41,099 bases of DNA from Candidatus Aminicenantes bacterium UBA876 (GTDB lineage: Bacteria > Acidobacteriota > Aminicenantia > UBA2199). A program made the translations under genes and the position numbers. The stretch's first letter is position 1. Each line of letters begins with the position of its first letter. This document shows, piece by piece, positions 1-7,552 of this stretch. The notes beneath the pieces are model-generated. The model was given only the letters and a program-made list of their open reading frames with translations. It had not been told where the DNA came from and did not search any database. The DNA lies in the NCBI GenBank assembly GCA_002294665.1, contig DBFQ01000039.1, positions 12,968 to 54,066 on the forward strand, read 5' to 3'.

Positions 1-1137
1 CCCCTGAAAGATCCCATTCGCCTCAACAGCCGCCAGAACTCCGTGGAATTCTCTTTCTACACGGTGTCTACGCGGCGCGATCAACCACTCTATTACCGCT
101 GGCGCCTTCTGCCCAGGCAACAGGAATGGCAGCCGCCGACCCAGAAGACAAGCGTTCATTTCCTCAACCTGAGGGAAGGCCGCTATACCTTCGAAGTCAA
201 GGCGGACAACGGATTCTTTCAAGACCGCGGGCGGCAGGCCTCACGCCGGGTATCGTTCGAAGTGGCCCCTCCGTTCTGGAAGCAATGGTGGTTCTGGGGA
301 GCGGCAATCCTGTCCTTATTCGGCCTGATCCGTCTGGCCACGTTTTTGCGCCTGCGCATGCTGGAAGTTCAGAAACGCAGACTGGAACAGCGCGTATTCG
401 AACACACAAGTGAGCTGGCACGAAAAAACCATGAATTGGTGGTTCTTTCGATTACCGACCCCCTGACCGGATTGAAGAACCGCCGCTACCTGGATGACCG
501 CATCAGCGATGACGTGCACTTGATTGAACGCAGCCTTTTCCCACGCAAGGACGACGGGACGGTGGCCGCCAGGCGCCGCCCCGGGCGTGAAGACATGGTG
601 CTGACCTTCTACGTGATCGACATCGATCACTTTAAAAACGTCAACGATATTCACGGCCATACGGCCGGTGACCGCGCGCTGGTTGGCGTGGCCCAGACTC
701 TGCGCCGGGAATTACGCACATCTGATATCATTATCCGTTGGGGTGGCGAAGAATTCCTCGTCGTCACGCGCAACAAGCGCGCGGACAACTCATACCTGCT
801 GGCTGAACGCCTGCGCCAGAGCATCGCGGCGAGTGAATACCCGATATCCGCATCCGATACGGTCCGTCTCACGGTCAGCATCGGCTTCGCGCGCTATCCC
901 TTTGTTCAGGGGAGTATCGCCGCGGTTTCCTGGCAACAGGTGATTTCACTGGCTGACTCGGCAATGTACATGGCCAAACTGAACGGTCGCAACCTTTCGG
1001 TGGGGATTGAATCCGGCCCGGGCTTCACGCAAGTGCCGTTTTCAGAAATCATCACCCGGATGGATGAACAGGCGGCAAAAGGACGTATCCGGCTGTATTC
1101 AACTCAGGATGATCTCCGGTTCCAGGCCAAGAAATGA
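1..1137 (+). CDS. Diguanylate cyclase with extracytoplasmic Y_Y_Y domain (5' truncated by window edge)
   Basis: The frame is open from base 1, so the N-terminus lies outside the window. The visible part starts in a Y_Y_Y-type beta-sandwich (about bases 1-280), the usual C-terminal cap of a periplasmic beta-propeller sensor. It is followed by one membrane helix (about 285-350), a short basic coiled coil, and a GGDEF domain. The catalytic signature is GGEEF (bases 742-756). The c-di-GMP inhibitory I-site RxxD (RTSD) lies exactly five residues upstream, and the substrate/metal region DIDHFKNVND is intact. It should therefore be an active, product-inhibited enzyme making c-di-GMP from two GTP. 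From family knowledge, the missing part would be two-component-regulator propeller repeats. The ligand cannot be inferred. It ends 6 bases before tatA. Confidence 0.9.
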   Translation, partial: PLKDPIRLNSRQNSVEFSFYTVSTRRDQPLYYRWRLLPRQQEWQPPTQKTSVHFLNLREGRYTFEVKADNGFFQDRGRQASRRVSFEVAPPFWKQWWFWGAAILSLFGLIRLATFLRLRMLEVQKRRLEQRVFEHTSELARKNHELVVLSITDPLTGLKNRRYLDDRISDDVHLIERSLFPRKDDGTVAARRRPGREDMVLTFYVIDIDHFKNVNDIHGHTAGDRALVGVAQTLRRELRTSDIIIRWGGEEFLVVTRNKRADNSYLLAERLRQSIAASEYPISASDTVRLTVSIGFARYPFVQGSIAAVSWQQVISLADSAMYMAKLNGRNLSVGIESGPGFTQVPFSEIITRMDEQAAKGRIRLYSTQDDLRFQAKK

Positions 1138-1143
1138 GGTAAG

Positions 1144-1404
1144 ATGTTCGGATCACTCGGGTTTCAGGAAATCATTCTGATTTTCGTGGTCGTGCTGCTG
1201 GTATTCGGGCCGGACAAGTTGCCGCGGTTTGCCCGTGAGCTGGGCAAATTCATCCGTGATTTCCGCTCCACGGTCAATGAGGCCAAGCATACCATCCAGG
1301 AAGAAGTCGACCGCCATGATGTCACCCGGGATATCCGTGAACTGGACAGTGAACTGAAAAAACTCCAGGAAAACGATCAGGATGAAACAAAAAAAAGCGG
1401 ATGA
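1144..1404 (+). CDS. tatA: Sec-independent protein translocase TatA/TatB family
   Basis: This 86-residue protein has the Tat architecture: a short N-terminal hydrophobic helix, the hinge FGPDKLP, an amphipathic helix (roughly residues 22-45) and a charged coiled-coil tail. With TatC it transports folded twin-arginine substrates across the inner membrane. The FGPDKLP hinge and long acidic tail fall between TatA and TatB. Only one such gene is present beside tatC, so it may serve both roles or the partner may lie elsewhere. The start is ATG at 1144 after an AGGTAA ribosome binding site. Its 3' end overlaps tatC by 23 bp, implying coupled translation. Confidence 0.9.
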   Translation: MFGSLGFQEIILIFVVVLLVFGPDKLPRFARELGKFIRDFRSTVNEAKHTIQEEVDRHDVTRDIRELDSELKKLQENDQDETKKSG

Positions 1405-2122
1405 GATGACATTCTTTGAGCATCTCGGCGAACTGCGCCGCCGCATTCTCATTTCCCTCGCCATCGTGCTGGTTTTCTTTCTGGCCTCCTGGTATTTCGT
1501 GGACGAGTTCTACGCCTGGATTGCACGCCCGGTGCAGCAATTCCTCCCTCCCGGACAGAACCTGGTTTTTACGGCATTGACTGAACCATTCATGATGTAC
1601 ATCAAGCTGGCGTTCATGGCATCGGTGTTTGCCGCATCTCCCTTGATATTTCACCAATTGTGGCTCTTCATCGCTCCCGGTCTCTACCCCAAAGAAAGGC
1701 GCCTGGTACTGCCTTTTGTGTTTTTTACCACCGTGTTTTTCCTCATGGGGGGCGCATTCGGCTATTATGCCATTTTCCCCTGGGCTTGCCGTTTTTTTCT
1801 GGAGGTGGGCCAGGACTTTACGCCCATGCTGACCATCAACCAGTACCTGTCACTGGCGTTCCGCGTCATATTCGGGATTGCGGTGGTGTTTGAGTTGCCG
1901 GTACTGGTTTTTCTCCTGGCCCGCCTGGGAATCATTACGGCCCGAACCCTGATCCGTTATTTCAAATGGGCGATCGTGTTGATTTTCGTGCTGGCAGCGG
2001 TGATTACACCGACGCCGGATATGGTCACCCAATCGCTTTTCGCCGGCCCCATGATCGTTTTATACCTGCTCAGCATCGGTATCGCCCGCCTGGCCCAGCC
2101 ATCGCGCCGCAGACCCGAGTGA
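1382..2122 (+). CDS. tatC: Sec-independent protein translocase TatC
   Basis: This 246-residue polytopic protein has about six membrane helices, as in the TatC family. The cytosolic N-terminal signature FFEHLGELRRR, which recognises the twin-arginine signal peptide, is intact at residues 10-20. The first-loop motif SPLIFHQLWLFIAPGLYPKE is also conserved. It is the receptor of the Tat translocon. It starts inside the 3' end of tatA (23-bp overlap) and the length is normal for the family. No twin-arginine substrate gene is evident beside it. Confidence 0.95.
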   Translation: MKQKKADEMTFFEHLGELRRRILISLAIVLVFFLASWYFVDEFYAWIARPVQQFLPPGQNLVFTALTEPFMMYIKLAFMASVFAASPLIFHQLWLFIAPGLYPKERRLVLPFVFFTTVFFLMGGAFGYYAIFPWACRFFLEVGQDFTPMLTINQYLSLAFRVIFGIAVVFELPVLVFLLARLGIITARTLIRYFKWAIVLIFVLAAVITPTPDMVTQSLFAGPMIVLYLLSIGIARLAQPSRRRPE

Positions 2123-2181
2123 TGGGCTGAGAAACACGCTGAATTCAGCCGCCGCCTCTGGCTTTTGCCCCGCCGATCTGA

Positions 2182-2187
2182 TATAGT
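2182..2187 (+). promoter_or_regulatory. Probable -10 element of the yacL-ispF-der promoter
   Basis: TATAGT lies in the 98-bp gap between tatC and yacL. The hexamer 17 bp upstream (TGGCTT, 2159-2164) is a poor -35. The predicted start of transcription near 2194 lies downstream of an in-frame ATG at 2188, which supports the GTG at 2221 as the true yacL start. Confidence 0.4.
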
Positions 2188-2220
2188 ATGGACATATTCC
2201 CAATCATCAGGAGTTTCAAC

Positions 2221-3198
2221 GTGATTTATATCTATAAACTCATTTTCATCGCAGTATTTGCCTTTATCGGATACCATCATCCGCCTTTCCTGGGCACTTC
2301 ACAGGAAATGGGGGCGATGATCGGCGCCAGCGTAGCCCTGGCCCTGGTCATCCTGGCGCTGCGCGTGCGTGCCACCGAACTCAAGTACATCTGGAGCTCT
2401 TTTATCGGCATGATGCTGGGCATCCTGCTCGGGCTCGGCCTGTATCTGTTGACCGAGTCGATCAGCCTGTTCTTTTCGGCCAAGGTATTCTTTCAGATGG
2501 TTTTTCTCTTCGGCTTTCCGGTGACCGGACTGTTCATCGGACTGCAGAAACCCAACATGTTCTCTCCCATGAACATCAAGGAGTTTTTACGCGGCAGCAG
2601 CGCCTTTACCGACTCTTTCCTGCTCGACACCAGCGCCATCATCGACGGCCGCATCGTCCCCATCGCCACTTCCGGTTTTATCAGTGGCGAACTGATCATC
2701 ACCCAGTTTGTGCTGGCCGAATTGCAGTCGATCGCCGATTCCACGGACCCCAGTAAAAAGATCCGTGGAAAACGCGGACTGGACGTGATTGATCAATTGC
2801 GCAAGACCCCGGAGATCTCCGTTACCATCCTTAACAAATCGATATCGGGTGTAAAGGAAGTGGATCAGAAGCTGGTGCTTCTGGCCCGGGAAAACAACTT
2901 CAAAGTCATTACCAATGATGTCAACCTGAGCAAGATCGGTAAATTGCAGGATGTCACGATTCTCAATATCAACGAGCTGGCCTTCAGCCTGAAACCCATC
3001 GTTTACCCCGGAGAACACATGAAAGTCAGCATCCTCAAGGAAGGCAAGGAGAAGCGCCAGGGGATCGCGTATCTGGAGGACGGCACCATGGTGGTCGTAG
3101 ACGATGCCAAAACCGACATCGGCAAAACCCTGCGCATTGAAGTCACTTCCGTACTGCAATCCACGACCGGAAAAATGATTTTCGGAAAGAAAAGTTGA
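2221..3198 (+). CDS. Membrane-anchored PIN/TRAM domain protein (YacL family)
   Basis: The protein has four N-terminal membrane helices (roughly residues 1-110), a PIN nuclease-like domain (about 135-265) and a C-terminal TRAM domain (about 270-325). The PIN acidic residues are visible in LDTSAIIDGRI, FVLAELQSIAD and VITNDVNLS. The family is widespread in Firmicutes and Acidobacteriota-type genomes and presumably acts on RNA at the membrane, although its substrate is not established. I chose GTG at 2221 because AGGAG sits 8 bases upstream; the in-frame ATG at 2188 has no ribosome binding site. The order yacL-ispF resembles Bacillus yacL-ispD-ispF, but ispD is missing here. The stop overlaps the ispF ATG (TGATG). 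Confidence 0.85.
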   Translation: MIYIYKLIFIAVFAFIGYHHPPFLGTSQEMGAMIGASVALALVILALRVRATELKYIWSSFIGMMLGILLGLGLYLLTESISLFFSAKVFFQMVFLFGFPVTGLFIGLQKPNMFSPMNIKEFLRGSSAFTDSFLLDTSAIIDGRIVPIATSGFISGELIITQFVLAELQSIADSTDPSKKIRGKRGLDVIDQLRKTPEISVTILNKSISGVKEVDQKLVLLARENNFKVITNDVNLSKIGKLQDVTILNINELAFSLKPIVYPGEHMKVSILKEGKEKRQGIAYLEDGTMVVVDDAKTDIGKTLRIEVTSVLQSTTGKMIFGKKS

Positions 3199-3683
3199 TG
3201 CTCAAGATCCGCGCGGGAACGGGATACGATATTCATCGCCTGGAAAGGGGAGGGGAGCTGTATATCGGCGGCATTCCGGTCAGCCATGAGTTGCATTTCG
3301 TGGCCCACTCCGATGGCGACGTACTGCTGCATGCGTTGATCGATGCCCTGCTCGGAGCTTCCGGGCAACCGGACATCGGGGACCTGTACCCGGATTCCGA
3401 CCCCGCTTACAAGGGAATGGCGAGTTCAGTGTTACTGAAAAATACCCTCGAACGACTGGAAACGGCCGATTATGAAGTTTTGAACGTGGATTGCACGGTT
3501 GTGGCCCAACAGCCTTCTTTACAGCCTTTCAAACCGCTTATCCGTGATAATCTGGCCCGCATGCTGAAAATTCCCGCAGACGCGGTGGGCGTCAAAGCCA
3601 AGACCCGCGAAGGTCTCGGCGAAGTCGGCAGGGGCCTGGCGATCGAGTGTTATTGCATCTGCATGATTCGTTCGCGAAAATGA
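3198..3683 (+). CDS. ispF: 2-C-methyl-D-erythritol 2,4-cyclodiphosphate synthase
   Basis: IspF converts CDP-methylerythritol 2-phosphate to the cyclodiphosphate in the non-mevalonate isoprenoid pathway. The protein is 161 residues, standard for the family. The zinc ligands appear in GYDIHRL and HSDGDVLLHAL, followed by the family motif DIGDLYPDSDP. The C-terminal KAKTREGLGEVGRGLA corresponds to the CMP-binding/trimer interface. The ATG at 3198 shares bases with the yacL stop, and an in-frame TTG three bases earlier is less likely. It overlaps der by an ATGA junction. IspD, the preceding enzyme, is not encoded in this window. Confidence 0.95.
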   Translation: MLKIRAGTGYDIHRLERGGELYIGGIPVSHELHFVAHSDGDVLLHALIDALLGASGQPDIGDLYPDSDPAYKGMASSVLLKNTLERLETADYEVLNVDCTVVAQQPSLQPFKPLIRDNLARMLKIPADAVGVKAKTREGLGEVGRGLAIECYCICMIRSRK

Positions 3684-5005
3684 GCATGTCCAAAATTCCG
3701 ATCATCACCATAATCGGCGTTCCCAATACCGGCAAATCCACCCTTTTCAACCGCCTGACCGGCAGGCGCAAAGCGCTGGTACATCCGCAACCGGGAATGA
3801 CCCGTGACGTGTTCCGCACGGCGGTACAATTGAACGGACGGAGCGTTTTCCTGCAGGACTCAGGCGGATTTTTCCCCGATAAGTCCGATATATCTGAAGA
3901 AATCAACATCAGGGTCCGCCGCGAGGCGGAACGTTCCGATGTCGTGATATTCTTGTGCGACGGGAAGCGGGACCTCCTGGGGTATGAAAAGGACCTGTTC
4001 CTCTCCATCCGCAGCCGGGCGAAAACACTGCTGCTCGTGGTCAACAAAATCGATGATCCCGACCGACATACCGTACCCCGTTCGTACTACGAATTAAAGA
4101 CCGATTTCCTGCCGATTTCAGCCGAACATGACCTGGGCATAAACGATCTCCGTTCCAGCCTGATACAAGCCATAGGGGATAGCCACATACATTCAGACAT
4201 GGAGCCCCCCAGCGCCTCGCGTATCAGTATCGTGGGTAAGCCCAATGTCGGTAAATCCTCTTTGATCAACAGCATCCTCAACGATGATCATCTGATTGTC
4301 AGCCCGATCCCGGGTACCACTCGAGACTCGATCGATCTATCCATTACGCGCAACCAGCGCGAACTGATCCTGGTCGACAATGCCGGTATCCGCAAGATTC
4401 AGAAAATCCAGGAAGACACCGAAAGTATCGCCGTTCTACGCGCACAGAAAGACATTCTTTCCGCGGACATCGTGATCCTGGTGCTCGATGTGTCTCGAAA
4501 AATCGACCAGAATGATCTTTTCATCGCCGCCCATGTGATCAAATCCGCCAAACCCGTAATGATTGCCGCCAATAAATGGGATCTGGTTTCCGCCACGCAA
4601 GCCCCGCATCTGCTCGAACAATCAATCCGGCAACGCCTGCACGCGTTTCACTTTGCCCCGTTTCACCTGGTATCCGCAATCAGCGGCAAAAATGTCTATC
4701 GCCTTCTGGATACGGCTGAACGCCTGGATCAAACGCTGCAGGACGGGATCCGCACGCCGGCACTCAATCGGGCGCTCAGTGAGATTTACAGCGAAAAACG
4801 TCTGCTCACAAAAAATGGCCGTACGTTCAAGTCAAAATACGCCACGGTTGAATCCAGACGGCCTTTTTTTATCCGACTTCACTCCCGCTTCCCCGATCAC
4901 CTGAAACCCTCAGACGAGATGTTCATCAAGAAGCGTTTGACGGAAAAACTTGATTTATGGGGAATTCCCATTTTCATCAAAGTCGCTTCTTCCCCCAGAA
5001 ACTGA
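3680..5005 (+). CDS. der: Ribosome biogenesis GTPase Der (EngA)
   Basis: Der has two tandem GTPase domains and a C-terminal KH-like domain and assists 50S subunit maturation. The first P-loop is GVPNTGKS and the second GKPNVGKS (around residue 185). Both G3 motifs (DSGG, DNAG) and both G4 motifs (NKID, NKWD) are present. The first P-loop has Thr where the family usually has Val. I start it at ATG 3680, in an ATGA overlap with the ispF stop, giving 441 residues. An upstream TTG (3647) and the ATG at 3686 are alternatives. It is the last gene of the yacL-ispF-der unit. Confidence 0.95.
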   Translation: MSMSKIPIITIIGVPNTGKSTLFNRLTGRRKALVHPQPGMTRDVFRTAVQLNGRSVFLQDSGGFFPDKSDISEEINIRVRREAERSDVVIFLCDGKRDLLGYEKDLFLSIRSRAKTLLLVVNKIDDPDRHTVPRSYYELKTDFLPISAEHDLGINDLRSSLIQAIGDSHIHSDMEPPSASRISIVGKPNVGKSSLINSILNDDHLIVSPIPGTTRDSIDLSITRNQRELILVDNAGIRKIQKIQEDTESIAVLRAQKDILSADIVILVLDVSRKIDQNDLFIAAHVIKSAKPVMIAANKWDLVSATQAPHLLEQSIRQRLHAFHFAPFHLVSAISGKNVYRLLDTAERLDQTLQDGIRTPALNRALSEIYSEKRLLTKNGRTFKSKYATVESRRPFFIRLHSRFPDHLKPSDEMFIKKRLTEKLDLWGIPIFIKVASSPRN

Positions 5006-5008
5006 CGC

Positions 5009-5059
5009 TGTCGGCATGCCGACATGGCAAGAACCGCATCCCATGTCGACGTGCCGACA
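5009..5059. promoter_or_regulatory. Two 16-bp palindromes upstream of parAB, candidate parS-like or operator sites
   Basis: Bases 5009-5024 read TGTCGGCATGCCGACA, a perfect 16-bp inverted repeat. Bases 5044-5059 read TGTCGACGTGCCGACA, a slightly imperfect version sharing the TGTCG and CGACA arms. Their centres are 35 bp apart, they lie just after der, and both are upstream of the parA promoter. Perfect palindromes without a loop or U-tract look like protein sites rather than terminators. Canonical chromosomal parS is also a 16-bp palindrome with TGT...ACA ends (TGTTTCACGTGAAACA), but its inner bases differ. ParB binding is inference. Confidence 0.5.
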
Positions 5060-5076
5060 ATTTTCCATGCAAATCC

Positions 5077-5105
5077 TTGACATCGACATTTTCATCACGT
5101 AGGAT
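5077..5105 (+). promoter_or_regulatory. parAB promoter
   Basis: A perfect -35 TTGACA (5077-5082) is followed after 17 bp by TAGGAT (5100-5105), a 4/6 match to the -10. The predicted start near 5112 leaves a leader of about 60 nt before the GTG of parA. Confidence 0.65.
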
Positions 5106-5172
5106 GAGCTCAATCGGGAACACCCGAAGCCGCAACCCGGGGAATCACACCTGACGGAAACAGGAGTAGATT

Positions 5173-5928
5173 GTGATTATAACGATTGCCAACCAGAAAG
5201 GTGGGGTAGGCAAAACCACCACCGCCGTAAATCTCGCAGCTGCGCTGGCCCTTTCCGGCAAACGCACTCTCCTTGTCGACATGGATCCACAAGCCAATTC
5301 AACCGTATCTTTCCTGGACACGAATGGTGTTGAATTAAGCGTGTTCGATTACCTGGAGGATGTGGATATCGCCTTCGATGATGTGGTCCGGTCTACCAAG
5401 ATGGAGAATTTAGAACTTCTACCGGCATCGATCGCGCTGGCAAAACTGGAAGCCAAGATGATCGGGGAGATCGATGGACATTTCAGGTTGAAAGACCGGA
5501 TAGAAGGCGTATCTACCCGATATGACTACATTATCATCGACACTCCACCCACCCTGGGACTGATCACCATCAACAGCCTGGTGGCGGCCAGCCACCTGAT
5601 CATCCCCATCCAGGCTTCTTATTTCGCCCTGGAGGGTACGGACGACCTGCTGGAAACCGTTGAGAAAGTCCGTTCACGCAGCAATCCGCAATTGTCGATC
5701 CTGGGTGTCCTGATCACCCTTTTCGACCGGCGGATTGTGATCGCCAGGGAAAGCGCCGCGCATATCCGCAATCTGTTCAAGGATCGCATGTTTAAAACCG
5801 TGATCTCACGCAACGTCCGCTTGGAGGAAAGTCCGGCTTTCAAAGAGTCGATTTTCACCCATGCGCCGAGTTCGCGGGGAGCGGGGGAGTACCGGAACCT
5901 GGCACGGGAGATCATGAAACATGGCTAA
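5173..5928 (+). CDS. parA: ParA-type chromosome partitioning ATPase (Soj-like)
   Basis: This 251-residue ATPase begins directly with the deviant Walker A box KGGVGKTT (residues 9-16). It has no N-terminal helix-turn-helix, which is typical of chromosomal Soj-type ParA. Walker A' (VDMDPQAN) and Walker B (IIIDTPPTLG) are intact. Together with ParB it segregates the origin region by ATP-dependent nucleoid binding. The GTG start follows CAGGAG. It overlaps parB by 8 bp, indicating translational coupling, and is led by its own promoter and two palindromes. It is not next to the usual origin-proximal gidA/gidB genes within this window. Confidence 0.93.
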   Translation: MIITIANQKGGVGKTTTAVNLAAALALSGKRTLLVDMDPQANSTVSFLDTNGVELSVFDYLEDVDIAFDDVVRSTKMENLELLPASIALAKLEAKMIGEIDGHFRLKDRIEGVSTRYDYIIIDTPPTLGLITINSLVAASHLIIPIQASYFALEGTDDLLETVEKVRSRSNPQLSILGVLITLFDRRIVIARESAAHIRNLFKDRMFKTVISRNVRLEESPAFKESIFTHAPSSRGAGEYRNLAREIMKHG

Positions 5929-6787
5929 AAAAATCGGATTGCCAGAATCGATCAAGATGAAGCACGACCACCACCTGGTCGACGAACTGTCGCGGCGCAG
6001 TCGTACCTGCGTGATTCGCTATATTCCATTGGAAAAGATCATTGCCGGTCCGCAACAACCGCGACAGGATTTTGGAGACCTTGAGCCCCTGGCTGCATCC
6101 ATCCGCGAGAAAGGCATTATTGAACCCATTATTCTGCGTCCCAAGGATGGAAGATTTGAAATCATTGCCGGAGAAAGGCGCTACCGCGCAGCCAAAATGG
6201 CCGGTTTAAGCGAGATCCCCGGGATTGAATACGATATTCAGGATAATGAGGCCCTGGAACTCTCGATTGTTGAAAACGCCCAGAGAAAGGATTTGAATCC
6301 GTTTGAATTGGCGTATTCGTTAAAGTCACTGAACGAGATCTATGGCTATACCCATGAAGAAATCGCACAGAAGATCGGAAATTCGCGTGTCACCATCACG
6401 GAAATGATCCGCATCAGCGACATGCCGCCCCGAGTTGTGCAGCGTTGTCAGGAAATGGGCATCGCATCGAGATCCTTTCTTCTGGAACTGGTCAAACTGG
6501 AAGACGCCGAGCAAATGATGTACGTGTTGGACAAGTACAAGCAGGCGCCTTTCTCCCGGGATGCGATCAAAGATTTTCGTGACCAGGCGGATGCGGCGCC
6601 CGATCCAGTCAGCAAGAAGCCGCAGGTGAAACCCGCCCAGCGGTTCAAGTTTGTGGCTCCGGATAAGTCCATCAAGATCGATTTCCGTTTTCGCGATGGA
6701 GAGATCAGCCGAGAACGACTGATCAGCGTGATCCAGGACCTGCTGGAAGAACTGCAGAGCGGAAGCGTCAAAGGCCTGAAGAGCTGA
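5921..6787 (+). CDS. parB: ParB/Spo0J family partition protein
   Basis: This 288-residue protein carries the ParB/Srx CTPase fold. It has GERRYRAAK (CTP/arginine patch, about residues 85-93) and ENAQRKDLNPFELA, the segment preceding the helix-turn-helix. The HTH (about residues 140-175) reads EIAQKIGNSRVTITEMIRI. Typical chromosomal ParB has SRxxVxNxLRLL here, so the recognition helix is unusual. A short C-terminal dimerisation region ends in a helix. The protein should bind parS, load as a CTP clamp and stimulate ParA. The variant helix could match a non-canonical parS, such as the palindromes at 5009-5059. Confidence 0.92.
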   Translation: MAKKIGLPESIKMKHDHHLVDELSRRSRTCVIRYIPLEKIIAGPQQPRQDFGDLEPLAASIREKGIIEPIILRPKDGRFEIIAGERRYRAAKMAGLSEIPGIEYDIQDNEALELSIVENAQRKDLNPFELAYSLKSLNEIYGYTHEEIAQKIGNSRVTITEMIRISDMPPRVVQRCQEMGIASRSFLLELVKLEDAEQMMYVLDKYKQAPFSRDAIKDFRDQADAAPDPVSKKPQVKPAQRFKFVAPDKSIKIDFRFRDGEISRERLISVIQDLLEELQSGSVKGLKS

Positions 6788-6812
6788 TTCTTACCTTTCA
6801 TGAGCATGAATT

Positions 6813-6842
6813 TTGAGCACAATCCATATTGGTTTACATAAT
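6813..6842 (+). promoter_or_regulatory. Candidate promoter just downstream of parB
   Basis: TTGAGC (6813-6818) and CATAAT (6837-6842, 5/6 match to the -10) are separated by 18 bp, and no open reading frame follows. It could drive an untranslated RNA ending at the hairpin at 7161-7188 (about 340 nt). The sequence is AT-rich, so a chance match is possible. Confidence 0.35.
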
Positions 6843-7160
6843 ATATCTTATCCGACATTACATCCCACGTTTATCCATGCGCCCAATATACCTGATTTAT
6901 TTTTTTTGTGGAAATCTTCTGTTAATCGCTCGTGAAATTCTTCACTTCGGTTTTTGCTTTTGAATCCGTTTAGACTCGACCTTTATTGGAGTTTTCTGTC
7001 GGTCGCCTCAGTTCTCTTTTGCGTTCGAGCGTATAAATGGTTCAAGGGCATCTCACGCGGCGACTTCGTTAAACCTCGTCCAATTTCATCCTTTCAATTT
7101 TGCATTTTCTTGTCCCTTTTCACGTGCGTCTTCCGACCACCCGGACCGCTTTCGTCACAC

Positions 7161-7188
7161 GCATGCCAGTTCGCGTGCCGGCTTTTTT
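7161..7188 (+). terminator. Candidate rho-independent terminator in the parB-ymdB island
   Basis: GCATGC and GCGTGC pair over 6 bp (one U-G wobble) around a 6-nt loop. After four bases (CGGC) comes T6 (7183-7188). The gap before the U-tract weakens the call. Confidence 0.4.
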
Positions 7189-7552
7189 GCAGTTGTTCTT
7201 CCGGATAGACTTCGTCCCAATGCTCATCATGGAAAGGGACCGCCGCAGATTTTTCTGAATTTTAAGAGTCCGGCGCTACACTACGGATAGTGTTAAAAAG
7301 TCATACAAACCCTATATAAGGGATTTTTCAGGTTCTTGCCTTTAACTTGTTTGCCGTTCAACCAGGTATGGGATTCAGTACCCGAAGGGGCACATGTGTT
7401 CTTCGTGAAAAGGCCTTTTTCAGGCAATCCTTTAAAGCATTTCTCACTATGGCTGAAAATAGCGACCGGACATTACATCTTCAAAGCGGTCATAGTTGCC
7501 ATTTGTGCGATTATAATAATAATTCCGGCTGGATAGTGATTTTGCGTCCATT

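Larger units (their letters stand above)
6788..7552. other. Gene-free AT-rich island between convergent parB and ymdB
   Basis: No convincing protein gene was found in these 765 bases. The base composition differs clearly from the flanks: the + strand is rich in T and C runs, including T8 near 6900. Structures seen: a possible + strand promoter (6813-6842); inverted repeats at 6942-6955 and 7276-7291; a hairpin with a T6 tract (7161-7188); and AAAAGGCCTTTT near 7409. A short hydrophobic reading frame at 7336-7536 has no ribosome binding site and I do not call it. It could be an sRNA locus, a decayed gene or a regulatory spacer. Confidence 0.7.

Noticed and set aside
2188..2220. Upstream ATG start for the yacL-type gene
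   Set aside because: It has no ribosome binding site and lies at or before the predicted transcription start; GTG 2221 has AGGAG at proper spacing.
5009..5024. Palindrome after der considered as a rho-independent terminator
   Set aside because: There is no loop and no U-tract, and a second copy follows. A protein-binding site fits better.
7108..7265. Minus strand open stretch of about 50 codons with acidic/His-rich reading
   Set aside because: There is no start codon and it is bounded by stops. It may be a relic but is not supportable as a gene.
7336..7536. 66-codon + strand frame with a hydrophobic C-terminus in the parB-ymdB island
   Set aside because: It starts with TTG and no proper ribosome binding site. 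The hydrophobic tail comes from AT-rich repeats such as ATAATAATAAT, not a convincing membrane helix design.
6788..7552. tmRNA, RNase P RNA or group II intron in the parB-ymdB gap
   Set aside because: I looked for the tmRNA T-arm/tag, RNase P GAGGAAAGUCC and intron domain V motifs on both strands and saw none.
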